64,000 bases of DNA from Cupriavidus necator A5-1 (GCF_000744095.1 NZ_JQLI01000008.1:1922001-1986000); one strand, 5' to 3'. Positions 8,899 through 18,097 are shown, counted from the stretch's first letter. Numbers and translations are program-made. Notes: generated by a model not told the origin, from the sequence alone.

Positions 8899-8936
8899 GT
8901 TTTCCGGCGGAAACCAGACTTTCAGGAGACAGGTAC

Positions 8937-10562
8937 ATGGCATTGATGGGTCAAATGATGAGCGCTCCGCTGCTCATTTCCTCCATGATCAAACACGCCG
9001 CCCGTTATTACGGGAGCACCGAGATCGTTTCGCGGCGCACGGAGGGCGACCTGCATCGCTACACGTACCGTGACTGCGAACTGCGCGCGCGCAAGCTGGC
9101 GCAGGCGCTCGGTGCGCTGGGCGTGAAGCAGGGCGAGCGCGTCGGCACGCTGGCCTGGAATGGCTACCGCCACCTCGAGATCTATTACGGCGTGTCCGGC
9201 ATGGGCGCCGTCTGCCATACCGTCAACCCGCGCCTGTTCCCTGAACAGATCGCCTATATCGTCAACCACGCGGAAGACGGCTATATCTTCTTCGACCTGA
9301 CCTTCCTGCCGCTGGTGGAAGGCGTGGCGCCGCATTGCCCCAACGTCAAGGGCTGGGTGGCGATGACCGACCGCGCGCATATGCCGGCCGAGTCCAAGGT
9401 GCCGCTACTTTGCTACGAGGAACTGATCGAGGCGCAGGACGGCAACTACGAATGGCCACAGTTCGAAGAGAACATGGCATCGAGCCTGTGCTACACCTCG
9501 GGCACCACCGGCAACCCCAAGGGCGCGCTGTACTCGCACCGCTCGACGGTGCTGCACTCGTATGCGTCGGCCATGCCCGACGCGCTGGGCTGCTCCGCCA
9601 GCGACGTGATCCTGCCCGTGGTGCCGATGTTCCACGTCAATGCCTGGGGCCTGCCATACTCGGTGCCGCTGGTTGGCGCCAAGCTGGTGCTGCCAGGCGC
9701 CAAGCTGGACGGTGCCTCGCTCTATGAACTGTTCGAGCAGGAGAAGGTGACCTTCTCCGCCGGCGTGCCGACCGTCTGGCTCGGCCTGCTGCAATATGTG
9801 CAGTCGAACAACCTGAAGTTCTCCACCTTCCGCCGCACCGTGATCGGCGGCTCGGCCGCGCCGCTGGCGATGATCCGCGCGCTCGAGGCGCTGGACGTCG
9901 AGGTGATCCACGCCTGGGGCATGACCGAGATGTCGCCGCTGGGCACGTCGTGCAAGCTGCTGGCCAGGCATGCCGAGCTGTCCGACGCCGACCGCCACAA
10001 GATCCAGGAGAAGCAGGGCCGCGTGATCTTCGGCGTCGACATGAAGATCGTCGACGGCGAGGGCAAGGAACTGCCGTGGGACGGCAAGGCCTTCGGCGAT
10101 CTGATGGTGCGCGGGCCGTGGATCATCGAGCGCTACTTCCGCAACGACGCCAATCCGCTGGTCGACGGCTGGTTCCCGACCGGCGACGTCGCCACCATCG
10201 ACCCCGATGGCTTCATGCAGATCACCGACCGCAGCAAGGACGTTATCAAGTCCGGCGGCGAGTGGATTTCGTCGATCGATATCGAGAACGTCGCCGCCGC
10301 GCATCCCGCGGTGCATATGGCGGCCTGCATCTCGGCCTACCACCCCAAGTGGGACGAGCGCCCGCTGCTGGTGGTGGTGAAGAAGCCCGGCGCCGAGGTC
10401 AGCCGCGAGGAACTGCTGAAGTTCTTCGAGGGCAAGGTCGCCAAGTGGTGGATCCCGGACGACGTGGCCTTTGTCACCGAGATCCCGCTGACCGCCACCG
10501 GCAAGATGCAGAAGCTCAAGCTGCGCGAACAGTTCAAGGACTACAAGCTGCCGACCGCCTGA
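8937..10562 (+). CDS. Acyl-CoA synthetase (AMP-forming, short/medium-chain type)
   Basis: A 541-residue ANL-superfamily ligase that activates a carboxylic acid to its CoA thioester through an acyl-adenylate. The AMP-binding P-loop motif is SSLCYTSGTTGNPKGALYSHR (about residue 182 on). Other core motifs are HAWGMTEMSPLGT, GWFPTGDVATIDPDGF, and the C-terminal catalytic lysine in TATGKMQKLKLREQ. It resembles the medium-chain/3-methylthiopropionyl-CoA ligase group rather than long-chain FadD. Substrate cannot be read from sequence. A LIV-type ABC importer follows, so the two may take up and activate the same acid. The start has an upstream SD (AGGAGACAGGTACATG). Confidence 0.93.
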   Translation: MALMGQMMSAPLLISSMIKHAARYYGSTEIVSRRTEGDLHRYTYRDCELRARKLAQALGALGVKQGERVGTLAWNGYRHLEIYYGVSGMGAVCHTVNPRLFPEQIAYIVNHAEDGYIFFDLTFLPLVEGVAPHCPNVKGWVAMTDRAHMPAESKVPLLCYEELIEAQDGNYEWPQFEENMASSLCYTSGTTGNPKGALYSHRSTVLHSYASAMPDALGCSASDVILPVVPMFHVNAWGLPYSVPLVGAKLVLPGAKLDGASLYELFEQEKVTFSAGVPTVWLGLLQYVQSNNLKFSTFRRTVIGGSAAPLAMIRALEALDVEVIHAWGMTEMSPLGTSCKLLARHAELSDADRHKIQEKQGRVIFGVDMKIVDGEGKELPWDGKAFGDLMVRGPWIIERYFRNDANPLVDGWFPTGDVATIDPDGFMQITDRSKDVIKSGGEWISSIDIENVAAAHPAVHMAACISAYHPKWDERPLLVVVKKPGAEVSREELLKFFEGKVAKWWIPDDVAFVTEIPLTATGKMQKLKLREQFKDYKLPTA

Positions 10563-10703
10563 GGCCGGCAGGCCAGGCCAACCGGTGCGCCGTGCCTGCT
10601 TGCGGCACGGCGTGTTCGGGGCGGGCCGGGCGCGTGACTGGAGGCGCGCGCCCTGACTGCCGCATTCAACGACAAGCCAACGACAAGAGTGAAGGAGACA
10701 GGT

Positions 10704-11954
10704 ATGACCAAAATGCGTCCGCTGGTGGCCGGTGTGGCCGTGTTCGCCGCACTGGGTTCTGCGCTGGTTTCGGGGTCCGCACTCGCGGATACGGTGAAGA
10801 TCGCCTTCATCGATCCGCTATCGGGGCTGATGGCTCCCGTTGGGCAGAACCAGCTCAAGAGCTGGCAGTATGTCGCCGACATCGCCAACCAGAAGGGCTG
10901 GGCCGGCGCGCACAAGTTCGAGGTGGTGGGCTTCGACAACAAGCTCTCGCCGCAGGAAAGCCTGACCATCCTGAAGCAGGCGGTCGACCAGGGCATCCGC
11001 TACGTGGTGCAGGGCAACGGCTCGTCGGTCGGCCTGGCACTGCAGGATGCGGTGGCCAAGCATAACGAGCGCAACCCGGGCAAGGAAATCGTCTACCTGA
11101 ACTACGCCGCGGTGGACCCGGACATGACCAATGCCAAGTGCAACTACTGGCATTTCCGGCTCGACGCCAACTCCGACATGAAGATGGAGGCGCTGACGAG
11201 CTTCCTGGCCAAGGATCCCAACGTCAAGAAGGTCTACCTGATCAACCAGAACTATTCGTTCGGGCACCAGGTGGCCAAGGCCGCCAAGGACTATCTGAAG
11301 CGCAAGCGCCCGGATATCCAGATCGTGGGTGAAGACCTGCACCCGCTGGCACAGGTGAAGGACTTCGCGCCGTACGCGGCCAAGATCAAGGCCTCGGGCG
11401 CCGATACCGTAATCACCGGCAACTGGGGCAGCGACCTGGCGCTGCTGATCAAGGCGGGCAAGGACGCCGGCCTGACCACCAACTATTACACGTACTATGC
11501 CGGCACCACCGGCGTACCCACGGCGATGGGCGCGGCCGGCGCCGAGCACGTCAAGTACGTTGGCTACTACAACGCCAACAACAAGGGCTTCAAGGGCTCG
11601 GACGTCATCGAAGGCTTCAAGAAGAAGTACAACGATGACTTTTACGTGGTCGCTTCCTATACCGGCATCGCCATGCTGTCCAAAGCGATCAAGGACGGCG
11701 GTTCGACCGATCCGGTCAAGGTGGCCAAGGCGCTGGAAGGCATCAAGGTCGACAGCATGAACGGCACGGTCGAGATGCGCAACACCGACCACCAGGCCCA
11801 GCAGCCGCTGGTCGTTGCCACCTGGTCCAAGGTCGATGGCAAGGAAGTCAAGTACGACCAGGAGAACACCGGCTACGGCTGGAAGACCAATGCGCTGATG
11901 GACCAGTACGTGTCGGCGCAGCCCACGTCCTGCCAGATGAAGCGGCCGGGCTGA
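10704..11954 (+). CDS. LIV-type ABC transporter substrate-binding protein
   Basis: A 416-residue periplasmic binding protein (Peripla_BP_6 type). Signal peptide residues ~1-25 end in SALA before DTVKIAFIDPLSGLMAPVGQNQ, the usual first strand of the family. The ATG at 10704 has AAGGAG 6 bases upstream, so it is preferred over a GTG 15 bases earlier. Many Lys residues and YFSFGHQVAK-type motifs fit a soluble binding protein. It should deliver its ligand, probably a carboxylate or amino acid, to the permeases encoded next. It is encoded between the acyl-CoA synthetase and livH, all on one strand. Confidence 0.93.
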   Translation: MTKMRPLVAGVAVFAALGSALVSGSALADTVKIAFIDPLSGLMAPVGQNQLKSWQYVADIANQKGWAGAHKFEVVGFDNKLSPQESLTILKQAVDQGIRYVVQGNGSSVGLALQDAVAKHNERNPGKEIVYLNYAAVDPDMTNAKCNYWHFRLDANSDMKMEALTSFLAKDPNVKKVYLINQNYSFGHQVAKAAKDYLKRKRPDIQIVGEDLHPLAQVKDFAPYAAKIKASGADTVITGNWGSDLALLIKAGKDAGLTTNYYTYYAGTTGVPTAMGAAGAEHVKYVGYYNANNKGFKGSDVIEGFKKKYNDDFYVVASYTGIAMLSKAIKDGGSTDPVKVAKALEGIKVDSMNGTVEMRNTDHQAQQPLVVATWSKVDGKEVKYDQENTGYGWKTNALMDQYVSAQPTSCQMKRPG

Positions 11955-12143
11955 TCCTGTCCATGGCGGGCCGGCCACGCTGACAAAGTGGCCGCCCGTT
12001 CCTGCATACTTTCGGTCTTTTTGGGTCGATAGTGGGGAGCGTCCGGGGCGTCATTGCCTCCGGTGGGGGACGCTTACCCTCAATCCAACCGGACGGATGC
12101 CGGCACGCCCCACGCACGCCGGCGCCAGCTTGAAGGACACGCT

Positions 12144-13091
12144 GTGGAATTCTTCGTCATCTCACTGCTGAACGGCATCAGCTACGGGCTGCTGCTGTTC
12201 ATGCTGTCGTCGGGCCTTACCCTGATCTTCAGCATGATGGGCGTGCTCAACTTCGCGCACGCCAGCTTCTACATGCTGGGCGCCTATTTCGCATACACCA
12301 TCGCCAGCAAGATCGGCTTCTGGCCGGCGCTGATCTTCGCGCCGCTGCTGGTGGCCGGCGCGGGCGCGCTGGTGGAGCGCTTCGGCCTGCGCACGGTGCA
12401 CAAGTACGGCCACGTGGCCGAGCTGCTGTTCACCTTCGGCCTGGCGTACCTGATCGAGGAGGGCGTCAAGCTGGTGTGGGGCCTGGCCGCGGTGCCGTAC
12501 CGGATCCCGGCCGAGCTGGACGGGCCGCTGTTCACGGTGTTCACCTCGTCCTTCCCCAAGTACCGCGCCTTCATGATGCTGGTGTCGCTGGGCATGCTGG
12601 TGGCGATCTACCTGATGCTGACGCGCACGCGCATCGGGCTGGTGATCCAGGCGGCGCTGACGCATCCGGAGATGGTCGAGGCGCTCGGCCACAACGTGCC
12701 GCGCGTGTTCATGATGGTGTTCGGCGGCGGCGCCGCGCTGGCGGGGCTGGCGGGCGTGATCGGCGGCAATGCCTTCGTCACCGAGCCCTCGATGGCCGCG
12801 GCGGTGGGCTCGATCGTATTCGTGGTGGCGGTGGTGGGCGGGATGGGCTCGCTGGTGGGGGCGTTCATCGCATCGATCCTGATCGGTGTGCTGCAGACCT
12901 TTGCCGTCACCATCGACGCGTCGCTCGCGGGGCTGCTGACCAGCCTGGGGCTGGCAGTCAGCGACGCCACGCCGTTCTATTCCTTGTGGAAGCTCACGGT
13001 GGCCCAGGTGGCGCCGGTGCTGCCTTACCTGCTGCTGGTGGTGATGCTGATCTTCCGCCCGCGTGGACTGATGGGAACCCGGGAGAGCTGA
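12144..13091 (+). CDS. LIV-type ABC transporter permease (LivH-like)
   Basis: A 315-residue inner-membrane permease with about eight hydrophobic segments. The signature N-terminus NGISYGLLLFMLSSGLTLIFSMMGVLNFAHASFYMLGA is typical of LivH. GTG 12144 is chosen because it has GAAGGA 7 bases upstream and gives the normal family N-terminus; an ATG 90 bases earlier would add a non-family arginine-rich stretch. It pairs with the LivM-like permease to form the membrane channel. Confidence 0.93.
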   Translation: MEFFVISLLNGISYGLLLFMLSSGLTLIFSMMGVLNFAHASFYMLGAYFAYTIASKIGFWPALIFAPLLVAGAGALVERFGLRTVHKYGHVAELLFTFGLAYLIEEGVKLVWGLAAVPYRIPAELDGPLFTVFTSSFPKYRAFMMLVSLGMLVAIYLMLTRTRIGLVIQAALTHPEMVEALGHNVPRVFMMVFGGGAALAGLAGVIGGNAFVTEPSMAAAVGSIVFVVAVVGGMGSLVGAFIASILIGVLQTFAVTIDASLAGLLTSLGLAVSDATPFYSLWKLTVAQVAPVLPYLLLVVMLIFRPRGLMGTRES

Positions 13092-13095
13092 CACC

Positions 13096-14409
13096 ATGGA
13101 GCAAGCGATGCAACAACGCCGCGAGCCGGTAGTCACCGGCCGCACCATGCGCTACCGCCCGCTGAACCTGGCGCGCTGGATGATCTGGAGCCTGACCATG
13201 CTGGTCATGCTGGTGCTGCCGCTGGTCTTTACCGGGGGCTTCGCCATCACGCTGATGTCGCAGATGGGCATCATGATCATTTTCGCGCTGTCGTACAACA
13301 TGCTGCTCGGCCAGACCGGCATGCTGTCGTTCGGCCATGCGGTGTATTCCGGCCTGGGCGCCTTTATTGCCGTGCACGTGCTGAACATGGTCGGCGCCGG
13401 CAAGGTATGGCTGCCGGTGTCGATGCTGCCGCTGGTCGGGGGGCTGGCCGGCGCGTTTTTCGGCGTGATCTTCGGCTACGTCACCACCAAGAAGGCCGGC
13501 ACCACCTTCGCCATGATCACCATGGGCATCGGCGAGATGGTGTTTGCCAGCTCGCTGATGTTCCCCGAGTTCTTCGGCGGCGAGGGCGGCATCTCTACCA
13601 ATCGCGTGGTCGGCGACCCCTTCCTTGGCCTCACCTTCGGACCGGGCCGCCAGGTCTACTACCTGATCGCGGTCTGGTGCGTGGTGTCGATGGTGGCGAT
13701 GTACGCGTGGACGCAGACGCCGCTGGGCCGCATCGCCAACGCCGTGCGCGATAACCCCGAGCGGGTCGAGTTCATCGGCTACAACACCCAGCGCGTGCGC
13801 TACCTGGTGCTGATCCTGTCGGCGTTCTTCGCCGGCATCGCCGGCGCGCTGGGGGCAATCAACTTCGAGATCGTCTCGGCCGAGAACGTCAGCGCGGTGC
13901 GCTCCGGCGGCGTGCTGCTGGCCGTGTTTATCGGCGGCGCGGGCGTGTTCTTCGGGCCCGTCATCGGTGCGGTGGTGTTCGTGCTGTTCGCGGTGGCGCT
14001 GTCGGACCTGACCAAGGCCTGGCTGCTCTACCTGGGGCTGTTCTTCGTGCTGATGGTGATGTTCGTGCCGGGCGGGCTGGCCAGCCTGCTGCTGATGCAG
14101 CTGCCACTGCTGGGCAAGGGCAAGCTCAAGCGCATGCTGCCGTCGTACGCTCGTGCCGGCGCCGCCGGCGTGGTGCTGCTGCTGGCCATGATCCTGACGG
14201 TGGAGCTGGTCTACAAGGTCCAGGTCGACAGCGCCAACGGTACCGCCATGAAGCTGTTCGGCATCGGCTTCGATGCCGCGACGTGGATGCCATGGGCGGT
14301 GGCGGCGGTGCTGTGGGCCGCCGGGCTGGCCGCATGGCGGCTGGCGGTGCGCGGCGCGCGGGCTGAGTGGGACAAGGTGCAGGCAGAAATCGCGGGAGGC
14401 AGGGCATGA
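13096..14409 (+). CDS. LIV-type ABC transporter permease (LivM-like) with C-terminal extension
   Basis: A 437-residue permease. The LivM core spans about residues 25-335 (SYNMLLGQTGMLSFGHAVYSGLGAF; TRIANAVRDNPERVEFIGYN-type loop). After the usual C-terminus (FVPGGLASLLL) it continues for about 90 residues. This tail has two more hydrophobic helices (GVVLLLAMILTVELVYKV and WMPWAVAAVLWAAGLAAWRLAV) and a charged end. It begins 4 bases after livH and its stop overlaps the livG start (ATGA), which indicates translational coupling. Confidence 0.93.
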   Translation: MEQAMQQRREPVVTGRTMRYRPLNLARWMIWSLTMLVMLVLPLVFTGGFAITLMSQMGIMIIFALSYNMLLGQTGMLSFGHAVYSGLGAFIAVHVLNMVGAGKVWLPVSMLPLVGGLAGAFFGVIFGYVTTKKAGTTFAMITMGIGEMVFASSLMFPEFFGGEGGISTNRVVGDPFLGLTFGPGRQVYYLIAVWCVVSMVAMYAWTQTPLGRIANAVRDNPERVEFIGYNTQRVRYLVLILSAFFAGIAGALGAINFEIVSAENVSAVRSGGVLLAVFIGGAGVFFGPVIGAVVFVLFAVALSDLTKAWLLYLGLFFVLMVMFVPGGLASLLLMQLPLLGKGKLKRMLPSYARAGAAGVVLLLAMILTVELVYKVQVDSANGTAMKLFGIGFDAATWMPWAVAAVLWAAGLAAWRLAVRGARAEWDKVQAEIAGGRA

Positions 14410-15179
14410 CGGCGGCGCTGGAACTGACCGATGTACGCAAGAAGTTCGGCCAGACGGAGATCATCCGCGGCGTGAACCTGAACATTGCCAAGGGCGAGCG
14501 CCACGCGCTGATCGGGCCGAACGGGGCGGGCAAGTCCACCACCTTCAACCTGATCTCCGGCCGTTTTGCGCCGACCAGCGGCACGGTGCGGCTCAACGGC
14601 GAGGAGATCGGCGGGCTGCAGCCCTTCGTGATCAACCGCATGGGGCTGTCGCGCAGCTTCCAGATCACCAATATCTTTCACCGGCTGTCGGTGTTCGAGA
14701 ACCTGCGCTGCGCGGTGCTGTGGTCGCTCGGCTACAAATACTCGTTCTGGCACCGCCTCAAGGGCCTGCGCGATGCGCGCGAGCGCGCCGAGGAAGTGCT
14801 GGAGCTGATCGGCATGCAGCACCGCCGCGATAGCCAGGCGGGCCTGCTGACCTATGCCGAGCAGCGTGCGCTGGAGATCGGCATCACCATCGCCGGCGGC
14901 GCCGAGGTGATCCTGCTGGACGAACCTACCGCGGGCATGAGCCGCTCGGAATCGGACCACGCGGTCGAGCTGATCCGCAAGGTTACCGTGGGCAAGACGC
15001 TGGTGATGGTGGAGCACGACATGAGCGTGGTGTTCGGCCTGGCCGACCGCATCTCGGTGCTGGTCTATGGCGAGGTGATCGCCACCGACACGCCGCAGGC
15101 GATCCGCAACAACCGCAAGGTCAAGGAAGCCTACCTGGGCACCACGCTGGACGAAAACACCACCGAAGGAGCGCACTGA
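14406..15179 (+). CDS. LIV-type ABC transporter ATP-binding protein (LivG-like)
   Basis: A 257-residue cytoplasmic ATPase. It has Walker A GPNGAGKST, a family-typical SRSFQITNIFHRLSVFENL region, a degenerate signature (TYAEQRALEIGITIAGGAEV instead of LSGGQ), Walker B VILLDEPTAGM and the switch histidine in VEHDMSVV. The start codon overlaps the preceding stop by 4 bases and the stop overlaps the next start by 1 base. The weak signature motif is common in LivG homologues. Confidence 0.93.
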   Translation: MTAALELTDVRKKFGQTEIIRGVNLNIAKGERHALIGPNGAGKSTTFNLISGRFAPTSGTVRLNGEEIGGLQPFVINRMGLSRSFQITNIFHRLSVFENLRCAVLWSLGYKYSFWHRLKGLRDARERAEEVLELIGMQHRRDSQAGLLTYAEQRALEIGITIAGGAEVILLDEPTAGMSRSESDHAVELIRKVTVGKTLVMVEHDMSVVFGLADRISVLVYGEVIATDTPQAIRNNRKVKEAYLGTTLDENTTEGAH

Positions 15180-15892
15180 TGGGCAAGCGCATGCTGGACG
15201 TCACGGGCCTGCACGCCTACTACGGCAAGAGCCATATCCTGCACGGGGTGGATGCCCATATCGACGAAGGCGAGATCGTGGCGCTGCTGGGCCGCAACGG
15301 GGTGGGGCGCTCGACCATGGCCAAGGCCATCCTGGGCATGGTCAAGGCCGAGGGCTCGGTGAAGTTTCGCGACGAGGAGATCCTGGGGCGGCGGACCTTC
15401 GAGATCGCGCACCTGGGGATCGGCTATGTGCCGGAGAACCGGGATATCTTCCCGACGCTGACGGTGCGGCAGAACCTGCTGCTGGGCGAGAAGCGCAACC
15501 CGCGGCAGGCCAGGCCGCGCTGGTCGGTGGACGATATGTTCAACATGTTCCCGCGGTTGAGGGAGCGGGAAAACACCTCGGCCGGCGTGCTGTCAGGCGG
15601 CGAGCAGCAGATGCTGACCTTGTGCCGCACGCTGATGGGCGATCCCGACCTGATCCTGATCGACGAGCCGACCGAAGGGCTGGCGCCGATGATCGTGACG
15701 CTGGTGGGGGATTACCTGAAGACGCTGAAGGAGCGTGGGGTGTCGGTGCTGCTGATCGAGCAGAAGCTGGCGATCGCGCTGGATATCTCGCAGCGGGTCT
15801 ATGTGATGGGACACGGGCATATCGTGTTCGAAGGGACGCCCGCGGAGCTGAAGGCGAATTCGCAGGTGCGGAAGGAGTGGCTGGAGGTTTGA
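15179..15892 (+). CDS. LIV-type ABC transporter ATP-binding protein (LivF-like), Walker A Lys replaced by Arg
   Basis: A 237-residue ATPase, the partner of LivG. It has an intact signature (VLSGGEQQMLTLCRTLMGDPD), Walker B (LILIDEPTEGL), the Q-loop region (YVPENRDIFPTLTVRQNL) and a switch region (VLLIEQKLAIALD). The Walker A reads GRNGVGRST: the catalytic lysine is Arg44 (codon CGC at 15308-15310). This may reduce or alter hydrolysis at one of the two sites. It is the last gene of the transporter and runs into dispersed repeat R2. Confidence 0.93.
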   Translation: MGKRMLDVTGLHAYYGKSHILHGVDAHIDEGEIVALLGRNGVGRSTMAKAILGMVKAEGSVKFRDEEILGRRTFEIAHLGIGYVPENRDIFPTLTVRQNLLLGEKRNPRQARPRWSVDDMFNMFPRLRERENTSAGVLSGGEQQMLTLCRTLMGDPDLILIDEPTEGLAPMIVTLVGDYLKTLKERGVSVLLIEQKLAIALDISQRVYVMGHGHIVFEGTPAELKANSQVRKEWLEV

Positions 15893-15930
15893 GCCAGAGA
15901 CGGGCGAAGACCTAGCTTCGCCAATTGTGT

Positions 15931-16066
15931 GCTCCCACTCCCGCTTGCGGGAGAGGGTTGGGAGAGGGCAGGAGCGTCCGGTGCTGACACGCCTTGTCGC
16001 CAGGGACAGGCCTGCCCTTTCCCACGGCCCCTCTCCCGCAAGCGGGAGAGGGGAGCAAACCGGCAG
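15931..16066. repeat. Dispersed double-hairpin repeat, copy R2
   Basis: The left module has GCTCCCACTCCCGCTTGCGG and the right module is its inverted partner (CCGCAAGCGGGAGAGGGGAG, then CAAACCGGCAG). They are separated by about 70 bases. It lies between the convergent livF-like and lysP-like genes, where it may act as a bidirectional transcription barrier. Confidence 0.75.
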
Positions 16067-16071
16067 GTTGG

Positions 16072-17595
16072 TCAGGCTGCCAGCTTTTCCTTGGACGCTA
16101 CCTGCGGCTTCGGCAGCTCAAACGGCATATCCTCGTAGTCGATCATCCGCGACTTCTTCACTACCCGATACCCCCACCACAGCGCCAGGAACGCCGGCAC
16201 GCCGATATACGTCGCAACGATCTCCGGCCACCGGTTCGGGATATCCGCGAACGCCTGGTAGTTCTGCCCGGCCACGATCACCACGCACAACACCCCGGCA
16301 AAGATCGGCCCGAACGGATACAGCGGCGACCGGTACGCCAGCATGCTGACGTCATACCCCTGATGCACCAGCCCGCGGCGGAAACGGTAGTGGCTGACGG
16401 CAATGCCCAGCCACGCAAAGAATCCCGTCATGGCCGAGGTATTGAGCAGCCAGAGATAGACCGCCTTGTCGCCGAACAGCGAACTGAAGAAGCACAGCGC
16501 GCCCACGCCAGTGGTGAGCAGCAGCGCATTGAACGGCACGCCGCTCACCGTCAGCTTGCCGAAAGCTCGTGGGGCGCGGCCGCTGACGGCCAGGCCGTAA
16601 AGGATCCGGGTGGACACATACATGCTGGAGGTACCGGCCGACAGCAGCGCGGTCAGCACCACGGCATTCATCAGGCCCGCGGCGAAGGCCAGCCCGGCGT
16701 GGCGGAACACCAGCGCGAACGGGCTCACGCCGACGTCGGTGACGTCATTGCGCAGCAGGCTGGGATCGGTATAGGGGATCAGCACCCCGATGATCAGGAT
16801 GGCGATCACATAGAACAGCAGGATGCGCCAGAAGGTCTGCCGGATCGCGCGCGGGATGGTCTTGGCGGGGTTTTCAGCCTCGCCCGCGGCCACGCCTACG
16901 GTCTCGGTGCCCTGAAACGAGAACCCCGCGATCATCGCCACCCCGAACATGGCCGGGATGCCGCCGACAAAGGGCGCGTCGCCGAGCGTGAAGTTGTGCC
17001 AGCCCGATTGCGGCCCGCCCTTCATGATGCCGAAGATCATCAGCAGGCCCACGCCCAGGAACACCACCACGGTCACCACCTTGATCAGCGCGAACCAGTA
17101 CTCGGCCTCGCCGAAGCCGCGCACCGAGAAGGCGTTGAGCCCGAACATCAGCAGTAGGAAGGCCGCGCTCCACACCACTCCCGGCACATGTGGGAACCAG
17201 TACTGCATCACCAGCTGCGCCGCGGTCAGCTCCACGGCGATGGTCACCGCCAGGCTGAACCAGTAGTTCCAGCCGAGCGCGAAGCCGAAGCCCTCGTCGA
17301 CATAGAGCGCGCTGTAGGTGACGAAGGAGCCGGCCACCGGCATATGCACGGCGAGCTCGCCCAGGCTGGTCATCAGGCAATAGACCATCAGGCCGAGCAG
17401 CATATACATCAGCAGCGCGCCGCCGGGCCCGGCCTGCGCGATCGAGGCGCCCGAGGCGACGAACAGCCCCGTGCCCACCGCGCCGCCGATGGCGATCATG
17501 GTCAGGTGGCGGGCCTTGAGCTTGCGCTTGAGGTCGTCATGCTCGACCACCGGGTGCTGGTGTTCGTGCGGGTGTGAATGTGAATGGGAAGACAT
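16072..17595 (-). CDS. Amino acid permease, LysP-like (APC superfamily)
   Basis: A 507-residue inner-membrane permease with about 12 transmembrane helices. The APC signature is KARHLTMIAIGGAVGTGLFVASG (TM1), and GFSFQGTETVGVAAGEAENP is typical of the AAT/LysP branch. The first ~20 residues are unusually histidine-rich (HSHSHPHEHQH), which may bind metal or be a neutral tail. The substrate is probably a cationic or other amino acid taken up with protons; lysine is a guess from overall similarity. It is transcribed alone, convergent with the LIV operon. Confidence 0.9.
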   Translation of the reverse strand: MSSHSHSHPHEHQHPVVEHDDLKRKLKARHLTMIAIGGAVGTGLFVASGASIAQAGPGGALLMYMLLGLMVYCLMTSLGELAVHMPVAGSFVTYSALYVDEGFGFALGWNYWFSLAVTIAVELTAAQLVMQYWFPHVPGVVWSAAFLLLMFGLNAFSVRGFGEAEYWFALIKVVTVVVFLGVGLLMIFGIMKGGPQSGWHNFTLGDAPFVGGIPAMFGVAMIAGFSFQGTETVGVAAGEAENPAKTIPRAIRQTFWRILLFYVIAILIIGVLIPYTDPSLLRNDVTDVGVSPFALVFRHAGLAFAAGLMNAVVLTALLSAGTSSMYVSTRILYGLAVSGRAPRAFGKLTVSGVPFNALLLTTGVGALCFFSSLFGDKAVYLWLLNTSAMTGFFAWLGIAVSHYRFRRGLVHQGYDVSMLAYRSPLYPFGPIFAGVLCVVIVAGQNYQAFADIPNRWPEIVATYIGVPAFLALWWGYRVVKKSRMIDYEDMPFELPKPQVASKEKLAA

Positions 17596-17886
17596 CAGGG
17601 TCGCTGGAACTTCCGCCGGCCCGGCGTCTTGTGGAGGCCTGGGACGGCAAAAAACGAAAAGCCGCGAGTCTACCGTGTCTTTTTCAGCGAGTCGTCCGAT
17701 CGGGGCAAATAAAAGTCCGATACTGGGTTTAGAGCAGGTCCTCGGTTGGTCTGTCGTGTGCTGTAATCGGCATTAATTCGACCACGACACGGCGAATTTC
17801 CTGGCCATCCCAGGTGCCCGTCATGCATCCCGGTAAGGGCGACAATGCGCGCCGCTCATGCCATAGGAAAACGGCCAAAATTAAAA

Positions 17887-17915
17887 TTGAACGACCGTGC
17901 TATTCTGTGTATGCT
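17887..17915 (+). promoter_or_regulatory. Candidate sigma70 promoter of the beta-oxidation cluster
   Basis: TTGAAC (17887-17892), exactly 17 bases, then TATGCT (17910-17915), preceded by an A/T-rich stretch. The operator-like site B overlaps the -35 and spacer, so a bound repressor would block polymerase. Confidence 0.6.
17889..17900. promoter_or_regulatory. TetR-type operator-like site, copy B
   Basis: GAACGACCGTGC matches the palindrome GAACGACCGTTC at 11 of 12 positions. It shares the flanks AAAATTG on the left and TATT on the right with copy C. It lies inside the promoter of the fadB-like gene. Confidence 0.55.
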
Positions 17916-18097
17916 TGTTTCGCCCGACAGCCGGAAGGCGTTGATGGGCGCGGGAATGCGGCAAGTCGGTTGGAGGGTTTACCCTCCGCGGTGCGAGCCA
18001 CCCGGGCAGTAAACGGCCATGCCTGGCCGTGCAGGTGCGGTAAAAAATGAATTCGAGAATTCGAATCCCGAGACAACTTCTGAACAAAGGAACCAGC

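Larger units (their letters stand above)
8530..8936. other. Divergent intergenic region between selO and the acyl-CoA synthetase gene
   Basis: About 400 bases without a convincing gene. It must hold promoters for selO (leftward) and the acyl-CoA synthetase (rightward). Seen in it are a 7-bp inverted repeat at 8663-8681, a sigma70-like promoter at 8846-8874 and an operator-like near-palindrome at 8887-8898, listed separately. Base composition falls from GC-rich to clearly AT-richer after about 8740. Confidence 0.6.
17596..18097. other. Divergent intergenic region lysP-like / fadB-like
   Basis: About 500 bases with no supported gene. The only clear signals are the promoter at 17887-17915 and the operator-like site inside it. 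The leader between the promoter and the fadB-like ATG is about 180 bases, long enough for further regulation, but no convincing structure was found. Confidence 0.5.

Noticed and set aside
15931..16066. R2 repeat as a plain rho-independent terminator
   Set aside because: No U-tract, and the same double-module design occurs at other sites, so it is treated as a repeat family member.
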